DNA from: Leptospiraceae bacterium
Lineage (GTDB): Bacteria > Spirochaetota > Leptospiria > Leptospirales > Leptonemataceae
NCBI GenBank assembly: GCA_025059995.1
Contig: JANXCF010000005.1
Location: 60,006 to 124,005, forward strand
DNA: 64,000 nt
Reading direction: 5' to 3'
A program made the position numbers and the translations under genes. The notes beneath the pieces are model-generated. The model worked only from the letters and a program-made list of their open reading frames with translations, had not been told where the DNA came from and ran no database searches. Positions 56,571-64,000 of the stretch are shown in pieces (position 1 is the stretch's first letter; the number at the start of each line of letters is the position of its first letter).

Positions 56571-58385
56571 ATGTCCTCTCTTTTTAAGTTCCAGAATTTT
56601 TCTTACCGCAACAAAGAAAGAGAGCTCCTCAAAGATTTAAACCTTGAGATCAAATTAAACGATGCTATAGGGGTATTTGGCAACGACCGAGAAGCTTTAA
56701 TTTCTTTTTTTAACATCCTTCGTAATAAAATCCCTTTGCCAAAAGAGAATTTTTCCGTCAATACATCTTATCGGGTTCGGTTTTTGGTTTACTATGATCT
56801 TTTACAAAAAGAAGATATCGCAATTAATTATTTAATCAAATCAACACAAAAAGAACCATGGTTTTGTTATTACAATGCTTATACATTTTTTTTTGAAGAT
56901 AAAACGTTATCAACACCCATCAAAGAGCTGAGACCTTCTGAAAGGATTCGTTTACGTTTGGCTCAGGTTTTTTGCGAGAACCCAAATTTTATCATTTTCT
57001 ATCAACCGACGAGATTTTTGGATTTCGAAGCTCAAATACTTCTTGAGAATAAGCTAAATCACTTCCGTTCGAATTCTCACGGATATATGATTTTTTCAGA
57101 TGATAGAGAATTCTTATATAGAACGTGTTCTTCTTTTATAGAAATTGGGAATCAAAAAGCGATATATCACAAAAAAAATGATCATTTCCTTCCAACAAAG
57201 TATTTTAAAGAAATCGATTACAAAATTGGTATCTTGGAACGAATCAAAAATATTTTCTTGAATAGAACTATCATATACCCATACAAGATCAAAAAAAAAA
57301 TTTTATCCTATTATCGAGTCATCGAGGAATTAGAGTCTTTTTATAAAGATAAAATTTTTGAGATTGAACAAAATCTAGATTTACTAAAAAATCAAGACTT
57401 GGCTTGGAGTATAAATTTAAAGTATCGAGGGAAATTTTTTATCACTGGTTCAAGAAAATCCGGAAAGTCTCTTTTTTTTGATTTGTTGACGAATCCAGAA
57501 AATGAGATGGGAAGAATTTTAGGTATCAATAAGTTAGAGAAGGGATATTATAACCGTCGATCAATATTAATATTTCGAAATGAAGTCCCTGTGATAGAAA
57601 GTTTTCGTTCGCATTTTTATCCGGAGAATAAGGATTTCGATCCCGAAAAAATAGGATTATTTCGCTTTTTATCCATCACGGGTGAGGACTGGAGGAAATT
57701 AGGAAAAGAGCTCCCCAAAGAGAAAAAAATTTTAATTTATATTGTCGGGCTCATCTTGAAAATGCATCCACTTTTGGTTTTAGACGATATAGACAGAGGT
57801 TTAAACATCGAGCAAGCTGCCAAAGTTTCAATTTTGCTAAAACATTACAAAGGAAGTATTATTTTTTCGACCTATAATCGAACCTTTGCAAAAACGATTG
57901 CTACGAAAATCCTCACCCTTCATGACTTGAAGTTTCAATTTGTGGAAAAAGAATTTGATGATTACATTGAGGAGTTGCGAAATAAATTAGATCATGATAG
58001 TAAGTTTTTGTATCAAAAATCCATTAGGGATTATAATTTGATGAAACTCAATTCTCCACCTAAAAAAAATGGAGTAAGCCCTTACAAAATAAGGGATAAA
58101 AGTAATATTCTTGATCATAAAAAAGGATTACTATTGTTTTTCGATAAAAGTTATCGAGAGCGAAAAAAGGAAATAAAAAAACTAAAAGAAGAACTACACG
58201 AAATGGAGTTGGCACTCAAAGACTTAGAAGAAAAAAGAAAAGAACTTTGGGAATTCATTCATAAATACAATTTGCACACACCCGAAAATTATCAAAAAAT
58301 GGAAAAAATTGATCAAAAACTGAAAGAATTAACAGATAAATGGAAGGAACTCCAAAACAAACTACGACAATTGGATGATATATGA
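56571..58385 (+). CDS. Degenerate ABC-F-like protein
   Basis: This 604-residue protein has the ABC-F layout: nucleotide domain 1 (1-190), a helical linker (about 230-280), domain 2 (about 282-450) and a C-terminal coiled coil (about 525-604). Most ATPase motifs are lost. Walker A 1 reads GVFGNDREA, signature 1 ELRPSERIRLRLA, and Walker B 1 IIFYQPTRFLD, where both the Asp and Glu are replaced. In domain 2, GSRKSGKS (about 293-300) is intact, but Walker B reads LVLDDIDRG and the signature is LPKEKKI. ATP binding at one site may remain. No membrane segments are seen. Translation factor-like or structural roles are possible. Confidence 0.65.
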   Translation: MSSLFKFQNFSYRNKERELLKDLNLEIKLNDAIGVFGNDREALISFFNILRNKIPLPKENFSVNTSYRVRFLVYYDLLQKEDIAINYLIKSTQKEPWFCYYNAYTFFFEDKTLSTPIKELRPSERIRLRLAQVFCENPNFIIFYQPTRFLDFEAQILLENKLNHFRSNSHGYMIFSDDREFLYRTCSSFIEIGNQKAIYHKKNDHFLPTKYFKEIDYKIGILERIKNIFLNRTIIYPYKIKKKILSYYRVIEELESFYKDKIFEIEQNLDLLKNQDLAWSINLKYRGKFFITGSRKSGKSLFFDLLTNPENEMGRILGINKLEKGYYNRRSILIFRNEVPVIESFRSHFYPENKDFDPEKIGLFRFLSITGEDWRKLGKELPKEKKILIYIVGLILKMHPLLVLDDIDRGLNIEQAAKVSILLKHYKGSIIFSTYNRTFAKTIATKILTLHDLKFQFVEKEFDDYIEELRNKLDHDSKFLYQKSIRDYNLMKLNSPPKKNGVSPYKIRDKSNILDHKKGLLLFFDKSYRERKKEIKKLKEELHEMELALKDLEEKRKELWEFIHKYNLHTPENYQKMEKIDQKLKELTDKWKELQNKLRQLDDI

Positions 58386-58693
58386 AACTCTCCCAAAGCA
58401 AATCGAAAATCTATGGAGATCATATTCATTGGTTTTTGTATTCTCATCGGATAGAACTTACAAGAAACGAACTTATAGAAATCATCAAGCACATCAAGCA
58501 AGTGGGATTATTCACATATTTGCAAAAAGAAAGACCTGTTTTGAAAGAATCTTTGATTCATATCATCCAAAAGTCTGTTGAACCTGAGTTTTGGGACCAT
58601 TTCGATTCCCAGTTATCAAAAGAAAAGTATATCGAGTCTTTTTTAGAGCAATGTTTGATAGATATTTATTCCAAGCTCAAAAATACAAAATGA
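58382..58693 (+). CDS. Small hypothetical protein coupled to the ABC-F-like gene
   Basis: This 103-residue protein overlaps the ABC-F-like gene by 4 bases, so translation is probably coupled. It is helical, with GDHIHWFLYSHRIELTRNELI near the N-terminus and basic, hydrophobic helices after that. I recognise no family. The coupling suggests a partner of the upstream protein. Confidence 0.65.
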   Translation: MKLSQSKSKIYGDHIHWFLYSHRIELTRNELIEIIKHIKQVGLFTYLQKERPVLKESLIHIIQKSVEPEFWDHFDSQLSKEKYIESFLEQCLIDIYSKLKNTK

Positions 58694-58796
58694 TAAATTT
58701 TTTTTCTTTATTTTGTAGTGAAGATTTCAAATATCGATTGACCTTTCTCTGATTTTTTATTAATTGCCATAATCTTTATAAAATGAAGGAGAAGTC

Positions 58797-59258
58797 ATGA
58801 AAGTTAGAAAAAATACAGTTGTCACAATTGATTACGTATTGAAAGATGATTTTGGAAATATTTTGGATTCTACTCAGGGAAGATCTCCTTTAAAATATCT
58901 TCATGGGAATGGGAACCTAATTCCTGGAATTGAAAAAGCCTTGGAGGGTAAAGAAAAAGGTGATTTCATCAAAGTATCTATTCCACCCGAAGATGGCTAT
59001 GGTTATATCGATGAAAGCCTAATCCAAGAAGTTCCAAAAGAAATCTTCGAGGATCCTGAGGATCTAGAAATCGGAATGCAATTTTCAGCTCAGACGGAAG
59101 AAGGAACGTATATTCTAACAGTAAAAGAAATCAGAGAGGAAACTGTGATTGTTGACGGAAACCACCCTTTAGCTGGGAAAAATTTGAACTTCGAAATACG
59201 TATACTAAATATAAGAGAAGCGACTCTAGAAGAAATTGCCCATCGTCATGCACATTAA
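58797..59258 (+). CDS. slyD: FKBP-type peptidyl-prolyl isomerase (SlyD-like)
   Basis: This 153-residue chaperone and proline isomerase has the SlyD order. An FKBP half (VVTIDYVLKDDFGNILDST, LKYLHGNGNLIPGIEKAL, VSIPPEDGYGY) surrounds an insert-in-flap domain (about 70-130), and DGNHPLAGKNLNFEIRI closes the fold. Its short tail ends HRHAH, in place of a long His-rich metal tail. A strong GAAGGAGA ribosome site precedes the ATG. Confidence 0.93.
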   Translation: MKVRKNTVVTIDYVLKDDFGNILDSTQGRSPLKYLHGNGNLIPGIEKALEGKEKGDFIKVSIPPEDGYGYIDESLIQEVPKEIFEDPEDLEIGMQFSAQTEEGTYILTVKEIREETVIVDGNHPLAGKNLNFEIRILNIREATLEEIAHRHAH

Positions 59259-59281
59259 TCATAGAGTAAATAAGCGATCGT

Positions 59282-60241
59282 TTACTTAAATCCTCCCTCT
59301 ATTCCTTTGTAGATTCTGGCGTAAGCGTTGTGGCTATGAAGGGATTCAAAATGTTCTACTTCTGCTTTCCAATCTAAGATTCTTACGTCTGTATCTAAAA
59401 TAGTGTGGAGTCTTCTGGCTACGTGCTCGACGAACATGGGGTTTTCTCCATTCAGAATGGCGAAGGCTTGTTCATCAATCCGTTTCACCATGCTTTGGGT
59501 TTCTGTGGGGATAGCTTCTCGTAGAATTCTAACTAATTCTGGGATAAAGAATTCTTCTTCTGGGTATATTTTGACGGTGACCTTTGCAAGGGAACGTTGG
59601 GCATGAGCTGTGGCTATTCCAATCCCTTCGTTAGTAAGTCCTTGTGCGTATTCATATTCATATTGATGTGCCAATGTTAAACTACATGGACAGGTGGAAG
59701 AATATTCATAATGGATTGTATAAAATAACTCCCATTTATCATAAATTACTTTGGATTCGATTTGGGTTTGATAGTATTGCCAGCCCCATTGGTTGCTTTT
59801 GAGGGATTTTTGCTTCATAGGATAAGAAAAATCCAAAACCAACGAAGCATATTCAAAAGGGAGTTCGTAAATATCATCTCTCATTTCGTTTTGGAATTTT
59901 TTTAGGACTCTTTTCAGTAAGTCATGACTGAAGGGAGTATCCATAGTTTCTTTTTGTAGGATACTCACGAGGCGACTCATGTTGATTCCTGTTTTTCCTT
60001 CTCGTAGATTGACTTTCATGGAAGCTATAACGTCATGACTCATGAAGTATTCTCTATCGAAGTCTCTATGAGGGAATAAAATAGGAATTCGAAATCTCGT
60101 AATCCCTACTTCTGGAATGCGTATTCCTGTTTTGTCAGGTAACTTCTGATAATCAGAAAGACCTTTTTCGTCTTTTATGGGGAAGTGATTTTTCTTTTCT
60201 TGGATTTGATAATAAATTTCCACATGGTTTTTTTTGATCAT
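59282..60241 (-). CDS. folE2: GTP cyclohydrolase FolE2 (type IB)
   Basis: This enzyme converts GTP to dihydroneopterin triphosphate, the first step of folate and queuosine-type pathways. The family signature STCPCSLTLAHQYEYEYA (split here at CPCS) holds the metal cysteine; GITRFRIPILF and EGIGIATAHAQRS are also present. The type IB enzyme can use metals other than zinc, and in several bacteria FolE2 is induced under zinc limitation. The neighbouring genes give no Zur site that I can see. It has 319 residues. Confidence 0.93.
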   Translation of the reverse strand: MIKKNHVEIYYQIQEKKNHFPIKDEKGLSDYQKLPDKTGIRIPEVGITRFRIPILFPHRDFDREYFMSHDVIASMKVNLREGKTGINMSRLVSILQKETMDTPFSHDLLKRVLKKFQNEMRDDIYELPFEYASLVLDFSYPMKQKSLKSNQWGWQYYQTQIESKVIYDKWELFYTIHYEYSSTCPCSLTLAHQYEYEYAQGLTNEGIGIATAHAQRSLAKVTVKIYPEEEFFIPELVRILREAIPTETQSMVKRIDEQAFAILNGENPMFVEHVARRLHTILDTDVRILDWKAEVEHFESLHSHNAYARIYKGIEGGFK

Positions 60242-60309
60242 ATATAATCCTTTAGATTTTTTATCTTCTTTAAGTTAAAATGCAATTTAGATTTTTGACA
60301 AGTTTTAAA

Positions 60310-62202
60310 TCAATCTAAGAAAAATTTTTTACGGTTTTGAGATGATTTCCATTTTCGATAAACAAATCTTGCAGGAGATAAATTTTGTATCAAATACTTT
60401 TCAATCGGTAAAGGTTGATGGCTTATCAATGAAGCTAAAAACTCACCACTCAAAAAAGAAGTTGTATAACCTCTTGTTCCATGACAAGCATGAACAAATA
60501 AATCCTCATGATTGGGAATTTCTAAACTTTCATATGGTGGAGCTTCAGAAGTAGAAACAGAACGTAAAATTTCCGCATACTTATTCCAGTCGGGAAGATT
60601 CCCTACAACAGGAAGGTAGTCCTTTGATTGACAACGAAAACCAATGATAGCTTCTGTGGGAACTTTAAAGTCCCAATCAGGATCTGACTCGGCAACTTCA
60701 GAAAATATTTCTTTAAAATCTTTGTAAAATTTTTTTAATATATATTTATCAGACTCAATTCTTCTTTGGGAATCGTCGAGATAGGGTTCAAAAGAAGAGC
60801 CAATCTGGATTTGATTTTCCAATGGAAACAATGAAACATCAAAAATACAATTTCTTTTAATTTGTGATGATAAATACTTTTTCGAAATCAAAACAATTTG
60901 TCCTCGAACTTTAGAATGCTCAATCGGCTTTAAAACAGAAAATCGAGAAAGTTCATAAGAATTACAAAAGATAACAGCGTCAATTTCTGAATAAACGTGG
61001 TTTCTCTGATCCAACAAAAACCACTGTTTGTCCCAATGGATTTCTTGGATTTCTGTGTTGGGATGAAAAACGAAGTTTCTATCTGAAAACAAAATTGATT
61101 TCAGTGCTTCTTTTAGATAATTTATTAATAAAACTCCCCCCTTGCGATCAAGAAAGAATGTCTGAAACTTCCGAATACTCGTTTTTGAAATTTGGTAGTC
61201 CTTCAAAAAATCAGGAATAATAGCATTTTTGTTTTGTTTTTTATATAGTAAAGTTTTTTTATAAATTTTTTTATATAAATCATCCGAGAGATGACTTTTT
61301 AAAAATGACAGAAGAAAATTAAAACCCTTTATCGAAAAACTACTCAATGGATTTTTTTGTTTACTGATGTAGGGCATGATGGATGCTGCTGGGATAAAAG
61401 ATGATCCTGATAGAACATCCGAAAACTTATCAAACACAATCACTTTGTGATTTCTTTTAAGTAAAAAAAGGGAACTACTTATTCCAGAAATTCCAGCTCC
61501 GATAATGGCAATGGTTTTTGGAGGCACTATTTTTTTGGGTTTGCTGGGGTTTTCGTAATAACCATAGAGCATTTCTCTTTTGTGGTGAAATCCTTTTCTT
61601 TTTTTGTAGATGAAGCCGGCTTTTTGGAGTCCCACTTTGACGACTCTTGCACACGAAAAAGTAGCAAAGGTACTTCCATGATGGGAGTGCTTTGCCATTT
61701 TGTAGTAGATTCCTTCCTGCCACATCTCAGGATTTTTCTTCGGAGAAAATCCATCCAAATACCACGCATCAAAGGTTTCTGAAGAAAAAGAAGAAAGCAT
61801 TTCCATGACATCCCCTAACATCAACGTCAACCGAATACGGGGATGAAAATAAAAAGTTTGAAACTCAACGGTTGGATAATAGATTTCTTTGAGTAAATCC
61901 ACAAGCCTTTGGAGTTCATTTTGAATTCGAGGAAAAATCGATAATGCCTTTTGGATTTGACTCACGCTCAACGGATATTTTTCTATGGAATAGTAAAACA
62001 ACATCCCTTGTTTGTTTGTTTCTAAAAATAGCTTTGATGTAAGTAAAAAGTTCAAACCAGTGCCAAAACCCAATTCACAAAGAGAAAGATCCTGTTGTTG
62101 AGAGAATCGTTCTTTTAGGTTGTTTCCATCGATAAATACGTATTCTGATTCTTCGATGCCATTTTCTTGAAAGTAAATGTCTTGAAATCTTTCACTATAC
62201 AT
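60310..62202 (-). CDS. mnmC: Bifunctional tRNA mnm5s2U biosynthesis protein
   Basis: MnmC completes the wobble uridine modification. The N-terminal methyltransferase (about 1-235) has LCELGFGTGLNFLL and WYLDGFSPKKNPEMW, and the C-terminal FAD oxidase has IAIIGAGISGISSSLFL plus VHACHGTRGYTTSFLSG. Both domains look complete; 630 residues is usual. It diverges from the M50B-like gene with 15 bases between starts. Confidence 0.93.
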   Translation of the reverse strand: MYSERFQDIYFQENGIEESEYVFIDGNNLKERFSQQQDLSLCELGFGTGLNFLLTSKLFLETNKQGMLFYYSIEKYPLSVSQIQKALSIFPRIQNELQRLVDLLKEIYYPTVEFQTFYFHPRIRLTLMLGDVMEMLSSFSSETFDAWYLDGFSPKKNPEMWQEGIYYKMAKHSHHGSTFATFSCARVVKVGLQKAGFIYKKRKGFHHKREMLYGYYENPSKPKKIVPPKTIAIIGAGISGISSSLFLLKRNHKVIVFDKFSDVLSGSSFIPAASIMPYISKQKNPLSSFSIKGFNFLLSFLKSHLSDDLYKKIYKKTLLYKKQNKNAIIPDFLKDYQISKTSIRKFQTFFLDRKGGVLLINYLKEALKSILFSDRNFVFHPNTEIQEIHWDKQWFLLDQRNHVYSEIDAVIFCNSYELSRFSVLKPIEHSKVRGQIVLISKKYLSSQIKRNCIFDVSLFPLENQIQIGSSFEPYLDDSQRRIESDKYILKKFYKDFKEIFSEVAESDPDWDFKVPTEAIIGFRCQSKDYLPVVGNLPDWNKYAEILRSVSTSEAPPYESLEIPNHEDLFVHACHGTRGYTTSFLSGEFLASLISHQPLPIEKYLIQNLSPARFVYRKWKSSQNRKKFFLD

Positions 62203-62217
62203 TCGATATTAAATTCA

Positions 62218-63009
62218 ATGAGTCCTTTTGTGATAGTCTTTGCAACGTTCTTTTTTGCGTTGGTATTTTGGGAAAGTTCTTTTTTACGCCCCTTTAAGCT
62301 TTTTGCTGTAGGTGTTCATGAAATCTTTCATAGTCTTGTGGCATTGATGTTTCAAGTAGATTCAATCCAAATGCATGTCTATCCAAATGAGTCTGGGAAT
62401 ACGAAAATCTACGGTGATTTATCTTTATTGCAAGTGTTTTTTATTGCCTCAGCTGGATATTTGGGAACTGCTATTTCTTCTATGTGGTTTTTGCGTGCTT
62501 GCATCAAAGAAGAACATTGGAAAATGTATTATATTTTGTTTAGCGGTTTGATTTTTTTGTTATCGTTTATTTTTATTCCCTTTGGAAGTTTGGGGTTTTG
62601 GATACTTTGGGGAGGTAGTTTGATACTGGGGGTGGCTTTTTTATTCAGTCAGAATTTGGCTTTTGGGCTTTTTGTTTTTTTGCAAAGCTTTTTGTTATTT
62701 TATAGTTTTTATGATTTGTTGGATTTTCGAAGTGATTCTCAAAATTCTGATGTTTATGTGTTGTACCAGTTTTTGAAGCAAAATTATTTTTATAATGGTG
62801 ATTTTGAAGTTTTCCAAAAAGTGATTACAACATTTTGGGGGTTGGTAATTTTGTGGTTTTTTTACAAGTTGATTTTGACGTTTTTGAATTTCGATCAAAG
62901 ACAAGATGAAGAACCGCCAAAAGAACTTCCCACAGAGCAAGTTATTTCAGCACTTCCTGAAAAAAAATCTCAGCCCGAAGAAAATCCACTTGAAGTAGAT
63001 ATCAAATAA
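62218..63009 (+). CDS. M50B-like membrane protein
   Basis: This protein has about 263 residues and five or six membrane helices. The first cytoplasmic stretch has the zinc motif HEIFH (GVHEIFHSLVALMF), as in M50B-like proteases (PF13398). A later helix has ASAGYLGTAISSMW. The acidic C-terminal tail is Pro/Glu-rich. I start at the ATG at 62218, giving a hydrophobic N-terminus; the TTG at 62167 overlaps mnmC. Protease activity is not certain because the third metal ligand is not clear. Confidence 0.65.
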   Translation: MSPFVIVFATFFFALVFWESSFLRPFKLFAVGVHEIFHSLVALMFQVDSIQMHVYPNESGNTKIYGDLSLLQVFFIASAGYLGTAISSMWFLRACIKEEHWKMYYILFSGLIFLLSFIFIPFGSLGFWILWGGSLILGVAFLFSQNLAFGLFVFLQSFLLFYSFYDLLDFRSDSQNSDVYVLYQFLKQNYFYNGDFEVFQKVITTFWGLVILWFFYKLILTFLNFDQRQDEEPPKELPTEQVISALPEKKSQPEENPLEVDIK

Positions 63010-63047
63010 AAAAGTCTTTCTTTTCAAAACAACAACTCTCAAAAAAA

Positions 63048-64000
63048 ATGCTGAGAATTGTTTTTGTTTTTGCGTTAGTTTTTATTTTTTTCAGGACTTT
63101 GCTTACTTCTACTGTGGGATTTCAACTAAAATGGGATTTGTTTTTATGGGATCATTTTTACGAGCATGAATGGAATGAAGTTCTCGATCAAATTTCAAAC
63201 AAAATCACACAAAAAGTTCCCATAGAAATCCAAATCGGGCAAATCCTTCATTCGGGGATCTCCGGAACCAAAGTTAATCCCGAATTGGCAAAACAAATCC
63301 AACATTATTGCTTAGGGGGATTTATTTTATTCAAGTCCAACATTGAGTCAAAAGAGCAACTCAAAATCTTAATTGATGATTTACAAAAACTGTCTTTAGA
63401 GCATTGTAAAATCCCATTGTTTTTTGGTATCGATCAAGAAGGAGGAAGAGTAGAACGTATCACAGGTTTTGTGAAGGATTTCCCATCGGCTATGGCGGTT
63501 GGACAAACTGGCAAATCAGAATACGCTTGGCTTATGGGATTCTTGACAGGCTATGAAATGTTTTCTTTAGGAATCCCATTGGTCTACGCACCAGTTGCTG
63601 ATATTAACAATAATCCTTTAAATCCTGTCATTAATACCCGTTCTTTTGGAAGTGATGAAGAAACTGTCTCAAAAATGGTGGTATCTTACATTGAAGGAAT
63701 CAATTACACCCATGCAATAGGTTTTTTAAAACACTTTCCTGGACATGGGGATACTACTATCGATAGTCACTTTGATTTACCCATCATCGATAAATCCGAA
63801 GAAGAATTATGGAAATTGGAATTAAAACCCTTTTTGAAAGGGATACGAGCAAAAGCCAAAGGAGTGATGATTGCCCATATCTTGTATCCAAAATTAGATG
63901 ATGTGCCTTCAAGTTTGAGTAAGAAAATCATTCAGGAGCTACTAAAAAACAAAATGAATTTTCAAGGAATAGTTATCACCGATGCTTTGGAGATGAAGGC
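63048..64000 (+). CDS. Glycoside hydrolase family 3, NagZ-like (partial)
   Basis: About 317 codons are present and the 3' end lies outside the window. The translation, made from the ATG at 63048, has an N-terminal hydrophobic segment (MLRIVFVFALVFIFF) that may anchor it. The GH3 landmarks are GIDQEGGRVERI, ADINNNPLNPVINTRSFGSD, KHFPGHGDTTIDSHFDLP (the NagZ His/Asp loop), VMIAHI and GIVITDALEM. It should cleave N-acetylglucosaminides, as in peptidoglycan recycling, or a related beta-glycosidic bond. Confidence 0.88.
   Translation, partial: MLRIVFVFALVFIFFRTLLTSTVGFQLKWDLFLWDHFYEHEWNEVLDQISNKITQKVPIEIQIGQILHSGISGTKVNPELAKQIQHYCLGGFILFKSNIESKEQLKILIDDLQKLSLEHCKIPLFFGIDQEGGRVERITGFVKDFPSAMAVGQTGKSEYAWLMGFLTGYEMFSLGIPLVYAPVADINNNPLNPVINTRSFGSDEETVSKMVVSYIEGINYTHAIGFLKHFPGHGDTTIDSHFDLPIIDKSEEELWKLELKPFLKGIRAKAKGVMIAHILYPKLDDVPSSLSKKIIQELLKNKMNFQGIVITDALEMK

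Noticed and set aside
59260..59285. Inverted repeat AGTAAA...TTTACT between slyD and folE2.
   Set aside because: The stem is short and AT-rich with a loop of about ten bases and no T-run, so it is weak as a terminator.

Overview
The window is ordinary bacterial chromosome, AT-rich and densely packed. It has no rRNA, no tRNA that I could recognise, no insertion sequence, no prophage and no CRISPR array. The cell is a diderm that makes LPS: kdsB, an LptE-like lipoprotein, a beta-barrel protein beside a metal transporter and a TolC-type exporter are all present. The gene repertoire (split three-subunit transhydrogenase, a GldA/F/G-type ABC cluster, a biotin carboxylase fused to a biotin domain, lipoproteins with loose lipoboxes) suggests a spirochaete related to Leptospira. 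That placement is an inference from gene content and was not tested by any search.

Layout. 1-5 kb: glutamate synthase large subunit (cut by the window edge) and an aldo/keto reductase. 5.2-5.9 kb: a coiled-coil, nuclease-like gene with foreign-looking composition. 6-9.8 kb: biotin carboxylase/BCCP fusion and a histone-deacetylase-like amidohydrolase. 9.8-12.8 kb: pntAa-pntAb-pntB. 12.8-16.5 kb: a zinc/manganese ABC importer with an outer-membrane barrel gene at the head of the operon. 17.4-26.3 kb: the conserved translation/RNA operon rimP-nusA-infB-rbfA-truB-rpsO-pnp-dut. 26.3-28 kb: a DHH phosphoesterase and a repeat-rich coiled-coil membrane protein. 28-34.4 kb: a heavy-metal-type RND pump with an outer-membrane factor but no adjacent adaptor, a divergent membrane-anchored LuxR-type regulator, and a GAF protein with a cyclase fold that has lost its catalytic residues. 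34.5-36.5 kb: a chemoreceptor with a zinc-binding CZB domain. 36.5-41.9 kb: metK, an HTH protein, recN, a double-ACT protein and an EEP-family hydrolase. 41.9-46 kb: a VWA protein and a compact nucleotide/cofactor operon (pyrC, a phosphoribosyltransferase, thiD-like). 46-50.8 kb: the Gld-like ABC cluster with LptE. 50.9-55 kb: TPR protein, folP, kdsB and an unknown protein. 55-59.3 kb: a multi-cluster ferredoxin, a methyltransferase, a strongly degenerate ABC-F protein with a coupled small protein, and a SlyD-type isomerase. 59.3-64 kb: folE2, mnmC, an M50B-like membrane protein and a partial GH3/NagZ gene.

Several loci concern divalent metals: the importer with its own barrel protein, the HME-type RND pump and the CZB chemoreceptor. 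The most unusual items are proteins that keep a family fold while losing its catalytic residues (the ABC-F protein at 56.6 kb and the pseudo-cyclase at 33.2 kb), the pump operon lacking an adaptor, and the terminator-like palindrome squeezed against the start of the metal-uptake operon. I found no clear multi-gene system that I would call new with confidence.
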